The notes beneath the pieces were generated by a model. That model saw only the letters and a list, made by a program, of their open reading frames with translations. It did no database searches and was not told where the DNA came from. This document shows positions 10,221 through 20,976 of a stretch of DNA of 64,000 bases, in pieces. Origin of the DNA: Rhizomys pruinosus (Eukaryota; Chordata; Mammalia; Rodentia; Spalacidae); the NCBI GenBank assembly GCA_009823505.1, contig VZQC01005897.1, forward strand, positions 96,796 to 160,795, given 5' to 3'. A program made the translations under genes and the position numbers. The first letter of the stretch is position 1, and each line of letters starts with the position of its first letter.

Positions 10221-11790
10221 GAGTTTACGGAAGAATGCCTATGTGGAGTTCTCTAGTATGGTAGTCATTAGTCACATATGACTATGGAAATGTAAAGGTA
10301 AATTAATTAAAATGGAAAGGTCTGTGCCTCCATAATGCCAAGTGTATTTAAAGTGCCTGCATGTATTCATCGACTTCCACACTGCTCAGTGCAGATAGAG
10401 AATACCTCCAGCTTTGTAGAATGTTGTATTAGATCGAATTTGTTTAGTGATAAAACAGATTAACTTACGGATACTCTTCCATGCAGATGACTATAATATG
10501 TGCTTTTAAAAAGAATAGGTGTGCTTCATAGGGAACCTAGAGAGCAATAACTATTGGGTGGCCAGGCATAGTCTTCCGGGTACTTCTAACCTGAGGTATA
10601 AAGAATGCAAAGGATTAGGCCAAGGGGCCCATGGAGCATGATTTTGAAGTTACAGGAGCTAGCTGGAGAAGGGGCTTGGATAGGTGCCCTCATGTGGTCA
10701 GCTATAGGAGGTCCTGGAATTTTATTTTGAGGTTGAAATGAGAATCGGTAGATGGTGTGTAGGAACACACAGCCTCTTACATAGCAGACACTTTTTTAAT
10801 GGCTTTTCTGTCTTTCCTCAGGCCCATATTCTCTTAACAGCCCCCCCCCGTTGATCTTTGCGCTTTTAGTTTTTGCTCCATTCATCTGCAGTAAGTTCCA
10901 ATTATGATAGGTTATTCGCCTGTTGAGAAAACCCTCACTGCTTCCCACACCACTCAGCACAAAACTTAAACTCCTTAAAATGCTTCTAAGCTCCTGGAAG
11001 GCCCCTTTGTGCTCTCCTGAAACTCCTCCTTTGCCCCTCACAGTGTTGTATAGCTGTTTCCTCCAAGTTGGTTATGACCATCGTGTCTTCAATTAGAGGC
11101 TGTGCTCGCCTTCAGGAGATTCTCACAAGATTGCTCCTATTTAACACTGCCTTGTAGAAGGTGGTGTGGTTGCTCAACAGAATCACTAATCTTAGACGGT
11201 TCTTCACGAGAAAGTTCACTAGATCCAGGGAGTTCACAGGTTTCCTGAGGTATCAGGAGATCCTCCCAAGGCCCCTCCCCTCCTCAGATTATGCAAGAGG
11301 TAAACAGTGGACTAGGGTTGGGGGCAGGATTCTTGGGGACAGTAGCTGCCCAGGGGACTTTAGAATAGTGCAGCTTTTGTGAGTTGTCCTCTCTGCAGGT
11401 GGGACTCTTTAGCAGTGCAGCAGCTGTTAGGGTTGTCCAGAGGACTCCTGGTGGTAGAACTGCCTTCAGTCACCCATGCTTCTGTTAGTAACCAAGTAAA
11501 CTCACTGTTCACCAAAGTGGACTTGGATAGAAACCTTTCTTTAGTCTGTCCGTGTCTGGTGTCCCATGTAGCTGGGGTGTGAATAGAAACATTTCTTTAT
11601 GTCTCTCCATGAGAAGTCACATGACCTTAGACTTTAACCCTCAGCTCCAAGCCTGCAGAAATTATACCTCTCATTTCCCATTTTGTCCCATGCACTCAAC
11701 AAAGTTCCTGACACACAAGAAGCATCCAGCAGATATTTTCCTTATGAGTTAGTAGATGGAGTTGAAAATCCATCCCCATTTTATGAAGGA
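10221..11790. other. Single-copy-like DNA, no gene recognised (copy A)
   Basis: No repeat or exon signal is visible. The stretch from about 10380 to 11325 appears identical to copy B (34970-35912), including short open frames on both strands. A block around 11325-11460 differs from copy B by clustered indels. Confidence 0.6.
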
Positions 11791-11799
11791 CTATTAAAA

Positions 11800-12450
11800 A
11801 CAGTTTATTAAGGACTTTTATTATTTGTTTTTATATGAAAATGGAACAGATATAATTTGTATATATCATTTACCCACTCGAAGCAATGATCCAATGACTT
11901 TTGGTGAATTTACCAGCTTATGCCACCATTACAACAGTTCAGTTTTAAAAATGTATCTATTACCCCAGTGAGATTCCTTATGTATACTTATAGTTAATTC
12001 CCCTTCCCACTCCTAGCCCTAGGCAGCCACTAATCTTTCCATCTCTATAGACTTATCTTTCCTGGGCATTTCAAACAAATAAAATAATTCAGTATGTAAT
12101 TTATTGTGCATAGCTTCTCTCATGTACCAGTTTTTTCAGGGTTCATCCATTTGGTAGCATATACCAGTATTTCATTACTTTGTATCAGCAAATAACATTC
12201 CATTAGATTGATACAGCACATCTTACCTGTCCACTGAAGACATGTGGTCTGTCTACTCTTTCTGCTTTTATGATGAATGCTTCTGTGAACATTTGTGTAC
12301 AAATTTTCCACTGGACAGATACTTGAATTTCTCCTCACTTGATACTTAGGATTGGAATTTCTGGAAAAATTTCTTTAAAAACTAGACAAACTGCCCAGTT
12401 GTTTTCTACAGTTGCTTCATTTTAAGTTTCCACCAGAAATATGTGTAGAA
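11800..12450 (-). repeat. Old L1M-type LINE 3' end (copy A)
   Basis: The plus strand shows the standard minus-orientation pattern of mammalian L1M 3' sequence: 'taattccccttcccactcct ... ccaggcagccacta'-like, 'cagggttcatccatttggtagcata', 'taacattccattagattgatacagcacatctta', 'gtgaacatttgtgtacaaatttt', 'ggattggaatttctgg' and 'gtttccaccagaaat'. Divergence is high, so the insertion predates rodents. The same relic is at 36390-37045. Confidence 0.82.
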
Positions 12451-12465
12451 TGACCTTTATTCTTT

Positions 12466-12718
12466 TTTTTTTTTTTTAATTTTTTTTTATTGTTATTTAT
12501 TGCCGTATGTTGGATGAAAATGATGTCTGGCAATGCCAGTCTGTGGGCAACGTTGACGCATGCCGCGGAGGTCAGAAGAGGGCGTCGACTCCCCTGAAAC
12601 TGGATTCTCCCTGGAAGTGAGTTTCACAGACGCTCTCGGCCCCATGTGGGGGGGATCGACCGGGTCCTCTGCAAGAGCGATGGCCGCTCTTTTAACCGCT
12701 AGGCCATCACTCCACCCC
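12466..12718 (-). repeat. B2 SINE with many small indels (copy A)
   Basis: Recognisable from 'gaggtcagaagagggcgtcgactcccctgaaac' through 'ctcttttaaccgctaggccatcactcca'. Indels break even the conserved boxes ('gatcgaccgggtcctctgcaag'). The counterpart at 37065-37320 has different indels. Confidence 0.87.
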
Positions 12719-12749
12719 CGAATAACCTTTATTCGTAAGGGGTAACCTT

Positions 12750-12908
12750 TTTTTTTTTTTTTTGGTCTTTTTTCGGCTAGGTCTCCCTGTAGCCCCAGCG
12801 GGTCTGACTCACATTCTGTAGACCAGGGCTGGCCTCGAACGCACAAGATCCACCTGCCTCTGCCTTATTCAAGTGCGAAGGATTAAGCGTGCGCGACACG
12901 CCCGCTTC
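12750..12908 (-). repeat. B1 SINE with many small indels (copy A)
   Basis: Minus-strand B1 with 'gtctccctgtagccccagc', 'tgtagaccagggctggcctcg' and 'cacctgcctctgcctt'. Base losses and gains make it irregular. Confidence 0.82.
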
Positions 12909-12979
12909 TCTTTTTTTTTTAAGTTTTATTATTGATTTAGTTTATTTATTTTTGATTTAAATTTTCCTTTTTTCTTTTT

Positions 12980-13080
12980 ACTATCACGAGATAGAGTGTG
13001 ATCTTGCTGTGTCACACAAGCTGGCAGTATACTCAAGCCTCCTCAGCCTCCCAAGCGCTCAGCTAACAGCTAGCCTAAGC
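12980..13080 (-). repeat. Old B1/proto-B1-like fragment (copy A)
   Basis: 'gagatagagtgtgatcttgctgtgtcacacaagctggc ... cctcagcctcccaagcgctcagctaacagc' resembles a diverged 7SL-derived monomer on the minus strand. The family assignment is tentative. Confidence 0.5.
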
Positions 13081-13815
13081 CAAGTCTATGTATGCTCTTT
13101 TATTCCCTCACTGGTGGTCAGTCACCCAGTCTTTCCTTATAAGAACAGGTGTGTGCAGGTCAGAGGAGAGGGTGGCAAGGTTTGCTGAACCTACAAGGCC
13201 AGGAACCTGATGGAAACCCCACTGACTGCTGGCCAGGCTTCCATTTTGTAGCTGAGTGGATCTTGACCTCACATGAATTTGATGGAATCTATGGAATGTA
13301 CTCCAGGGGGCAAAGGGTCATACATTCAGAAAAGCCCAGGAACCAGTTTACCAAGCATTTGTAATATGGACTGGATTGAGGTAATGCTGTAAAGGCTCAG
13401 GTGACACAGCTAGCTGGGGATGCGTTGTTGAAACTTGTGGGGAGACCAATTTAATGCATAGGGAATCAAACTAAACCTTGCAAGATAGGTTCCCTAAGTG
13501 GAGAAGTGTAGGGCAAATTAAAACTCATAAATGATACTTAATGGCCATACCAATTCGGCCTAGTAGTCTTAAGGGATAACGTTGTTCCTTTCCCTCAGAG
13601 GCCAACTAAGTACCAGGGGACTTATGCATGGGGAATCTCTTGAAATGTCCCTGCAATTGTGAGTCACCAGTCTTCTTGTGCAGGGAGGTCTTGGCGGTCT
13701 GTTAATTGGACTTCAGCCAGTGTTGAGGAAAGTCTGCTCATGCTTCAAAAGGGAAGCTTTCTAGCAAGACCTGACTTTGTTCTCTAGTGGATGGACTGGT
13801 AAATGAAAAGCCAAG
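13081..13815. other. Single-copy-like DNA, no gene recognised (copy A)
   Basis: Matches copy B (37694-38436) closely to about 13560, then with clustered indels. No exon signature is visible. Confidence 0.55.
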
Positions 13816-14085
13816 GGGCATGGAGAGATAGCCCCTAGCGGTTAAAGCACCGACTGCTCCTTGCAGAGTACCCGGGTTCGATCCCCAGCACCCCATGGCG
13901 GCTAAGAAATCCCCACGCTATAACTCCAATTCCAGGAGACTCCAGGTTTAAGGGGAATCCGTAGCCCTCTTCTCACCTCTGCGCCATTTCACTACACGGG
14001 TGCACGAACCTACATGCAGACAGTAACATTCATAGCATACGGAAATAAATAAAATTAAAAAAAAAATTAAAAAAAAAAAAAAGAA
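13816..14085 (+). repeat. B2 SINE, young subfamily, indel-rich (copy A)
   Basis: Plus-strand head 'ggggcatggagagatagcc', A box 'cctagcggttaaagc', B box 'gggttcgatccccagc', duplicated body motif ('ctccaattccagg' then 'ctccaggtttaa'), and tail 'cagacagtaacattcatag' with A-rich end. Confidence 0.9.
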
Positions 14086-14239
14086 AAGCCAAAAGGAGCC
14101 AGGGGCTCTCTCCCCCCACCCCCAAACCTGAGTGACTCTTGAGGACCAGATCCTCAACTGACCTTGAGAAAGCAAAAACCTTGGTTAATCTGGGCTGTGT
14201 GGCCTTAAACATTCAAAAGGAAAGTATAACCAGAAATAA

Positions 14240-15110
14240 ATAAATAGTAAGGCCTGAGAAATTGTACTTCAGGTATAAAACTTGAGATCTTAGTAAAAAG
14301 ACAAAAAGTAAAAAAAAAAAAAAAGCACAGTTGTTTTGCTTGTCTTACTGGCAAGTGTAGCTGCTACCCTGCAGCTGCCACTGCTTTTGCCATCCTTCCA
14401 AGACATGAGACACAGCTTTCCAACCTTCCAATATGGACTGAAGACTCATGTCTCTCCAAGAATCCTCCAAACCTTTAGTGCCAGATGGGGACTGCTGAGA
14501 CATCTAACTTGTGGACTGAGCTACTACTGGGGTTTCAGCCTCTTCAGAGAATAGACTGCCCTTGTTGGACTACCCAGGCTGTATCCCGGAGACCAGTACA
14601 GGAGGATCAAGACAGGACACAGTGCTTACTGGACCTCATTTGGTGACCATGGGAAAGGAAAACCCCAGTGTGGAGCACAAGGGCAGAACTGATGGTGGTT
14701 TGGGCTTGCCAAGGACGAGCCTTCAAACATGACATCTTTCAGCCTAATTAAGGAAAAAATCATAAGCTGAAGATGCTAAAACCTATGATATATGTGACAT
14801 GCATATGTGCCTATTTTGGAGTGATGCATACTGGAAGGAACAATAACAACAACAACAACAAGACTGGGTCAAAGAACTGACTGAAACGGTGAACTTCTGC
14901 TCGAAACAGTGAACTTCTGTTTGAAACAGTAAATTTCTGCATCGAAAACTTTAAAAGAGACTGAGAGAAAGATGAAAAACATGTTTGGCAGAATGCATGA
15001 GCTCTGGTGGGGTTGGGAGCAGGGAGGGGGGCACGGGTCTAGATTTGATTGGACATTTTGTATGAAATGCACAAAGCTTCAATAAAAATTGGCTTTGAAA
15101 AAAATAAAAA
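14240..15110 (+). mobile_element. About 0.85-kb poly(A) retroposon, plus arm (copy A)
   Basis: A non-autonomous-looking element that ends with 'caaagcttcaataaaaattggc', a poly(A)-signal-like hexamer, and an A-rich tail. It is present in inverted form at 16622-17490, in copy B at 38890-39790, and as a 3' fragment at 43940-44125. The body contains 'aagactcatgtctctccaag', 'gacctcatttggtgaccatgg' and 'gtttgggcttgccaagga'. An open frame of about 72 codons from 14336 is partly kept in the inverted copy, but only because the DNA is similar. It could be a rodent L1 3'-UTR-derived retroposon or an independent family. I do not recognise its name. Confidence 0.7.
14878..14946 (+). repeat. 21-bp tandem triplet inside the retroposon
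   Basis: Three imperfect units of the form 'gaaacagtgaacttctg' plus 4 bases. In copy B (39550-39620) the same array is degraded by indels. Confidence 0.78.
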
Positions 15111-16165
15111 CTCAAAAATATGGTAAGAACTCTGAACAAAGCACTGCTTATGGGAGCCTGAGGTGTCGAAGCAAGCTTTCTTGATGAGGTCACCTTAGAA
15201 TAGGAATATGAGAGATATTTCAGGTGGGGGGGCAGTAGTGGAAGGTGTAGAAATAAGATGGCCCTGGTTGCATGATGACAGACTGGCACTTGCACCTAGG
15301 CTGGGTGGGGGTCTGGAGCAGCCGGGCCCTTCAGATTCCCCTCTTCCTGCCTGGGCCTAGCAACATTCTGTTTTGTCCTGTGTTTTGAAGCTCTGTTATT
15401 TCCTAGAATTGGTTACTTTACACTGAAGTTACATTGTTTACTTTAGACCGAAGACTTGAATTTTCTGGATTATAGAATCTCACATAATTACTAAAGTGTG
15501 ATCTTAATAAACAAAAAACAATTCCCTGCTTTGCAATCATAAAATAACTTACTGGACATGAATATAAGCAGGTCAAATATGAAATTCTATTCTAATTCAA
15601 AAGAATTATGCCCAGCCCTGTTTTCAGATTAGAGATTCAAATGTTTTCCCAGCTAATGCAAGGGGATGTTAAGATAAACGAAGGCCAGCAAAAAATAAGA
15701 AAGGCAATTGGATGCCAAACTTCACTGATAAGAGGAGGCACGGTAATCTGATGGTTACTTTCTGGTTGGATTGTTCAAAGATGGAATGATTAGCCACACC
15801 ACAAATCCTTTATGTATTGCAAAGCTATCATAATAAATACTTTCTGATGTTTTCTCAAGAAGGTCTATGGGCTTCTGTTACGGGAATTAGGCTCATTTAT
15901 TAGGGGTTGCATTAACTAAGGAATGTATTGTTTGGAAGATTTCTCTCTTTCAGTAAATACTTACTGAATACCTGTTATGTGCCAGATATTAAATTAGCAG
16001 TGGAGAAACCATATTTAATGAAGCATCATCTTTACATTTTATAAACTGTGCACCAAATTTTGATGTGAAACCATAGCTTGACACTAACAGAGACCATTAT
16101 GGATAAGGTAATAGAGTGTTTCAGATTCTTTGTGCCTAGTCTATAGCAGTACTTTTTTGGTTTGT
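15111..16165. other. Single-copy-like DNA, no gene recognised (copy A)
   Basis: Almost identical to 39800-40855 in copy B. 'actgaatacctgttatgtgccagatat' near 15965 resembles a very old L2/MIR fragment. No coding signal is seen. Confidence 0.55.
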
Positions 16166-16171
16166 TTATTT

Positions 16172-16314
16172 TTTGAGATAGGCTCTCCCTATAGCCCCAG
16201 CTGGCCTGGAACTTACTATGTAGACCAGGCTCAGGCATCAATCTCATATAGAGACCAGACTGCCACTGCCTCCAAGTGAGGGGATCAAAGGTGTATGTCA
16301 CCATGCCTGGCTAC
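16172..16314 (-). repeat. B1 SINE, older (copy A)
   Basis: Minus-strand B1 ('ttttgagataggctctccct', 'agccccagctggcctgga', 'caccatgcctggct') with an internal repeat of the 'agaccag' portion. The copy at 40857-41005 carries the same repeat. Confidence 0.85.
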
Positions 16315-16621
16315 AGTAGTACTTTTAAACTGGTCATGAGTTTGTCAGTGCTGGAAGATACTGATTTTCATAATATTTGAATGCTAGTGGATTTTGGTGG
16401 ATAGAGGCCAGATTCACTAAAATGTTCAGAAAATGTTCAGGCTTCTACAACCAAGAGTTATTCAGCCAGAGTGTCAGTTGACTAAATGACTCTAAATTGG
16501 ATTGAGAAATGATATATGAAACAGTTTAATAACAATAAAAATATATTAAAAGAATGTCAGTAGACTAAGAAAACTGGGAAAAGATCATCAAATAGAGAGT
16601 CCTCAAAGGCTCTAGCTAGCA

Positions 16622-17490
16622 GTGAGGCTCTTTAACTTTTTTCTTTTTTTATTGTTATTAAAACTTTTTGTATACATTATATGTCATTTCTCAACCGAAT
16701 TTAGAGTCACTTCCCTTTCCATTCCCCCCACCCCACCTGAGTTCCTACCCTCTGCCATACATGTCTTGCATATTTTTCTGAGTCTTTCCAGATCTTTTCA
16801 ATTCTTTTATTGTTGTCGTTCTCTCTAACTTGTATTGCTTCAATACATATATATACATATATATATATGTATATAGTTATATATATATACATAGTTATAT
16901 ATATATATACATAAATATATACATACATACACGTATCACCTGAATTAGAGGATTTTTTTTTCTTAAAGATGTAATGTTTTCCTTAAGGAAGTGTTTGAAG
17001 GCTCCTCCTTGGCAAGCCCAAACAACCATCAATCCTTCCCTTGTGCTCCACACTGGGGTCTTTCCCTCCCATGGTCCCCCAAATGAAGTCCAGTAAGCAC
17101 ATGTCCTGTCTTGATCTTCCTGTACCAGCCTCCGTGATACAGCCCAGGTAGTCCAACAATGGCAGTCTATACTCTGATGAGGCTTAAATCCCCGTAGCTG
17201 CCCAGTCCACAAGCTGGGTATCTCAGTAGTCCCCTGGCATTGAAGGTTTGGAGGATTCTTGGAGAGACATGAGTCTTCAGTCCATATTGGAAGGTTAAAA
17301 AGCTGTGTCTCATGTCTTTGAGGAGTGGCAAAAGCAGTGGCAGCCACAGAGTAGATGCACTTGCCAGTAAGAACTGAAGACAGGCCAAACAACAGTGCTC
17401 TCTCTTTTTATTTTTGTCTTTTTACTAAGATCTCATTTTATATCTGAAGTACAATTTCTCAGGCCTTATTATTTATTTCTGGTTTTACTG
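16622..17490 (-). mobile_element. About 0.85-kb poly(A) retroposon, minus arm (copy A)
   Basis: Reverse-complement relative of 14240-15110. The tail is at the left ('attgttattaaaac'), then 'cttggcaagcccaaac', 'ccatggtcccccaaatgaag' and 'cttggagagacatgagtctt', ending near 'acaatttctcaggcc'. A (TA)n-rich microsatellite (16840-16930) lies inside. It faces the plus arm in a convergent arrangement with about 1.5 kb between. Confidence 0.7.
16840..16930. repeat. AT-rich TATA/TACATA microsatellite
   Basis: Tandem 'tatatacata' units inside the minus-arm retroposon. Length differs in copy B (41527-41610). Confidence 0.88.
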
Positions 17491-17702
17491 AGGCTCTTTA
17501 ACTTTTAATTTGGGAGTGACTGCATATGTGACCATTCTATTTTTATTATTTCTACCTCTCCCTGTCTCTACTATAACTTCTGTGTCTCCAAATATTCCCT
17601 TTAAAATTCACGATCTCTTCTATCATTATCATTTTTAATACATATATTTAAAAGATATACACACACATAAATAAGCTCCAAGTATTTGAACGTTTTTGTT
17701 CC
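17491..17702. other. AT-rich linker, nothing recognised
   Basis: Short AT-rich sequence between the retroposon and the next repeat, shared with copy B. Confidence 0.5.
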
Positions 17703-17945
17703 CAGTTGGTGGTGCTGTTTTGGGCCGTCTTAGAAGGTGTGCCCCCTGCTGGAGGAAGCGTGCCACTAGGAGGCGGGCTTAGAGCCCAGCCTTGCTGGAT
17801 TTCTAGTCATTCTCTGCCTCCTGTGCCTGTTTGAAGATGTGAGCTTCTACTTCCTTTTCCTGCTCTGGTACCTCCTGCTACCATGCCTCCCCACCATGAC
17901 AGATTCTTAATTCCCCTGGAACTGTAAGCACAAATAAATTCTTCT
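17703..17945 (+). repeat. Rodent interspersed repeat, interrupted by SINEs
   Basis: 'ggtgtgccccctgctggagga', 'ttcttaattcccctggaactg' and 'taagcacaaataaattcttc' belong to a common rodent repeat whose usual continuation is 'ggtgttttatcacagcaacagaaa'. That continuation is found at 18810 here and at 42800 in copy B. It resembles a URR1-type hAT-derived element, but the name is not certain. This is the last stretch shared by copy A with copy B. Confidence 0.6.
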
Positions 17946-18124
17946 TTTTTTTTTTTTTTTTTCGGGGTTCGTTTTTTTTTTTTTCGAGACAGGTCTCCGG
18001 AGCTCGGGCTATACGGGAACTCATTCTGTAGACAGGGCTGGCCTCAAACTCACCAGAGATCTTTCCTGTGGCGCGTCTGCCATCCCCAAGTGCTAGGAAG
18101 TAAAGGCGTCGCATCCAGCCCGGC
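17946..18124 (-). repeat. B1 SINE, indel-rich
   Basis: Minus-strand B1 recognisable by 'gagacaggtctcc', 'ctgtagacagggctggcctc' and 'aagtgctagga'. The copy B1 at this position (42625-42765) is clean and different in flank, so the copies diverge here. Confidence 0.83.
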
Positions 18125-18139
18125 AATTTATTATTTTGT

Positions 18140-18420
18140 ATATTATTTTATTTATTTAGTTTTTTTATTTTATTTTCTGATGGGTATGATGTCCGTCTGC
18201 ATGCCAAGTTGTGCACCCTTGTCGTGCAGAGTCAGAAGAGGGTGTTGGATGCCCCTGAAACTGGAATTATTCCGCTGGAATTTGAGTTTCAGATGGTCTC
18301 GGCCGCCATGTGGGTGCTTTTTTTTTTTTTTTATGTGGGTGCTGGGATCAATCCGGGATCCTCTGCAAGAGCGGCTGGTACTCTTTACCTACAGACCTCT
18401 AGGTCATCTCTCCATCCCCA
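18140..18420 (-). repeat. B2 SINE, indel-rich, with internal T-run
   Basis: Minus-strand B2 with 'tcagaagagggtgttggatg', a duplicated 'ggaatt' body motif and head 'aggtcatctctccatcccc'. A run of T (18318-18332) flanked by two versions of 'atgtgggtgct' suggests a local duplication or read error. Confidence 0.86.
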
Positions 18421-18426
18421 GGTTCG

Positions 18427-18850
18427 TATCTCACAGTGGAAGTAAGCTGTGGCTTCCTTTCCTCAGGTGGTGGCTGTGGTGGTTGAATGAGCATTCCCCC
18501 CTGACTATTCAGACAATGTTGTCCCAGGTTTGGTGGTCTTGTGTTTGGGAGATGTTGAGGAAGGCGTGGGCCAATGCTGGAGGAGTACGATCAGAGGGGG
18601 GGGTGGGTTCGTGAGTTTAACAGCTTGCTACGTCTACCAGAACGGCTCTCGCTTGAACTCCCTGTGGTCACCATTGGCAATGTGAGACCTCTGCTCCACC
18701 CCCTGGCCACCATGCCTCCTTCCTATGGGACTCTAGTAAATTCCCTGGACCGGAACTGTCCAAGCGATAAGCTTCAAAATAACTCTTTTCTATAAATTGC
18801 CTTGGTATGGTGTTTTATCACAGCAACAGAAAAGTGGATTAATACAGTGA
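18427..18850 (+). repeat. Rodent interspersed repeat, second related segment
   Basis: Ends with 'ccttggtatggtgttttatcacagcaacagaaaa' and has 'caccatgcctccttcc' and 'ggaactgtcc'. It appears related to 17703-17945 and to 54160-54570. Either one element was split by two SINEs, or two family members were joined. Confidence 0.55.
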
Positions 18851-19430
18851 GATTGAAGTTGCCTGCATAAATTGAACTCTGGGGTTCCTTTCTGGAGTTC
18901 TCAGAGATCTCAACCTTGGGACTTCCTTATGTGTAAGTTCTGAGAATGTTGCCTTTCCAGACTGGTTTCTGGTTCCTCTACCCTGGCCTTTTCTCCCTTT
19001 ATGGAAGGTGCACACAGTGCCTCTCAGCCCTTTCCAGCCTTAGTTGTTCTGTGCTGTCCTTGCCTTGTCGTCCCTTACATTTAATTACGTTAGCCAAAGG
19101 CAAGTAACAGATTCCATCCCCTGAGTCAGTGGTTCCTCTCTTCAGAAATTCTTTGGTATCACGGGAAAGTTGTGAGTAAAAAAAAAAAAGAGTATACTTC
19201 TGAAGTTTAATTTAGAACAATTTCATGTGTGTTTTACCTCACTAAATTGATCTTTATTCCTATCCATTTAAAGAGAATTGGGAGAAAAATATCTACCTGT
19301 AATTCATAGCCTTGTACTAAGCATGTGTTTTGTACTCTTTCTAGGGTTCAAAGAGAAATATATAAAAAAGTACATTTCTTTCTTCCTTTTCCTGTATATT
19401 TTTCTTCCCTTTTTTACTGTAAAATGCTTC
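18851..19430. other. No gene recognised
   Basis: Mixed-composition sequence with a short A-run at 19178. No repeat or coding signature is seen. Confidence 0.5.
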
Positions 19431-19600
19431 CAAAGTTAGCACAAGCTATAACCAAATAGTACATACTTGAAATCTCATTACTTGGTAAGTAGAGGCAATG
19501 AGGGTCAGTAGTTCAAGGTAATCATTGAATACCTACTGAGTTCCAGGATGGCTGAGGTGTATGGACCCTTGTCTCAAAAAGTAAAAAAAGATCAAACCAA
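19431..19600 (+). repeat. Old B1/B4-related SINE
   Basis: 'ttgaaatctcattacttggtaagtagaggcaatgagggtcagtagttcaaggtaatc ... tgtctcaaaaagt' follows the layout of a plus-strand 7SL-type SINE. Strongly diverged. Confidence 0.55.
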
Positions 19601-19857
19601 AATGATTTTCCTATTTCTTTATAACACCCAAGTCTCTGAATTTTAACATGTGTGCCTGAATTTTTATCTTATTATTCTCTTCGGTTTCATGAAAAAATGT
19701 ATTTGATTTTCTCTCAATCATTGGAGACAAAGTGGTGGGTATGTTGTCTTAATACTTGGAGATACTTTAGTGCACGTTGCTCATTAGAGAAGAAGCCCTT
19801 TCCCAGCTGTTCCCTTGTGCTTCTTGCTCTGAATCTACCTTTTAAAACTTTTTTTTT

Positions 19858-20012
19858 ATAAGCTGGCATGGTGGTGCAGCGCCTTTAAAATCCCGTAGCA
19901 CTGTGAGCAGAGGCAGGTTGGATACTTTTTAGTTAGGTGTCAATGCCAGCCCTAACTACAGAAATGAGTTCCAGTAAAGCGTTGGGCTATAGTGAGACCC
20001 GTCCTCTAAAGA
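19858..20012 (+). repeat. B1 SINE, indel-rich
   Basis: Plus-strand B1: 'agctggcatggtggtgcagcgcctttaaaatcccgtagcac ... gagttccag ... gagaccc'. Many small indels. Confidence 0.8.
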
Positions 20013-20039
20013 CAAAACAGTTTGTTTTTTTTATATTAT

Positions 20040-20190
20040 TATTTTTTTATGTTTGTCGATTGTAACTGTCTGATGTAGATGTGTTGCACTTGGACGTAGA
20101 CAAACGCCAGTAGTATGTCAGAAGAGTGTGTTGGATTTTCCCCTGGAACTGTATTGAGACGGTTCTCAGCCGCCCTGTGGATGTGCTGGC
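20040..20190 (-). repeat. B2 SINE fragment, indel-rich
   Basis: Tail and body only ('gtcagaagagtgtgttggatt', 'gagacggttctcagccgcc'). The tRNA-derived head is missing or replaced after 'gatgtgctgg'. Confidence 0.78.
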
Positions 20191-20229
20191 CCCTTTGCTC
20201 AGCTTGCTTTCTTTTTCTGCATTTTTATA

Positions 20230-20385
20230 TTTTGGTCTTTTTTGAGACAGGGGTGTCCTCTTTAAGTCCTAACTGGCCTGGACTTGCTCTGGTAGACCAG
20301 GCCTGGCCTTGAACTCAGGATAGACCCACCTGCCTCTGCCTCCCAAGTTTGGGATCAAAGGTGTGTGCAACCCCGCCATTTCGGT
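20230..20385 (-). repeat. B1 SINE, indel-rich
   Basis: Minus-strand B1: 'ggtcttttttgagacagggg', 'tggtagaccaggcctggcctt', 'cacctgcctctgcctcccaa'. Confidence 0.85.
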
Positions 20386-20439
20386 CTTCATTCTGCCTTT
20401 CTTTTTTTTTTTTTTTTTTATTAGAAAATAATTTTTTTG

Positions 20440-20682
20440 ATAATTTTGAATTTTAGTTTTATGTGTATGAATGTCCTGTCTGGAAATGGCCATTGTATTT
20501 GCCCCGTGGTCTGGCAATGACGACCGAGGTCAGAAGAGGGTTCTGGATTCCCCCTGGAACTGGAGTTCTCCTGGAATTGATTACAGACGGTTCTCAGCCG
20601 CCATGTGGTGCCTGTATCTGAACCTTGATCCCTGCAAAGCATTGGTGCTCCTAACCTCTAGTCCATCTTTCCAGCCCCCAGT
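20440..20682 (-). repeat. B2 SINE, young subfamily
   Basis: Minus-strand element with duplicated body motif ('ggaactggagttctcctgg' then 'aattgattacag') and head 'tagtccatctttccagcccc'. The tRNA-derived half is partly damaged. Confidence 0.88.
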
Positions 20683-20699
20683 CTGCTTCATTTTTAGCT

Positions 20700-20976
20700 T
20701 TTTTTTTTTTAATTTTTTTATTTATTTCTGTATGTTATGAATGGTAGTTTCTGCCATGCCAGGTCTGTGCACACCCTGTGCTCCCGTGCAATGCCGTGGA
20801 GGTCCAGAAGAAGGTTTCGGATTCCTCCCCTGGAACTGGAGGTTCTCAACTGGAATATGGAGTTTCAGACTCTCTCGGGCCACCATGTGGGTCTGGAGAT
20901 CGAACCCGCGGTCCTCTGCAAGAGCGGCAGGGCGGTCGCGCGACTTAAACTGCTAGGTATCCATCTGTCCAGCCTC
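20700..20976 (-). repeat. B2 SINE, young subfamily, indel-rich
   Basis: Minus-strand B2 from 'tttatttatttctgtatg' to 'atccatctgtccagcc'. The body duplication is present and the B-box region reads 'gatcgaacccgcggtcctctg'. A C homopolymer (20977-20992) follows the head. Confidence 0.88.

Noticed and set aside
14336..14554. 72-codon frame with a similar frame in the inverted copy (17388-17167) as a possible retroposon gene
   Set aside because: The frames agree because the DNA is similar. Differences include frameshifting gaps and do not favour synonymous positions as far as I can see. The frame is also lost in copy B.
16622..17490. Possible solo retroviral LTR
   Set aside because: It has an A tail at the 3' end and no clear TG...CA ends or short 4-6 bp duplications, so a retroposon fits better.
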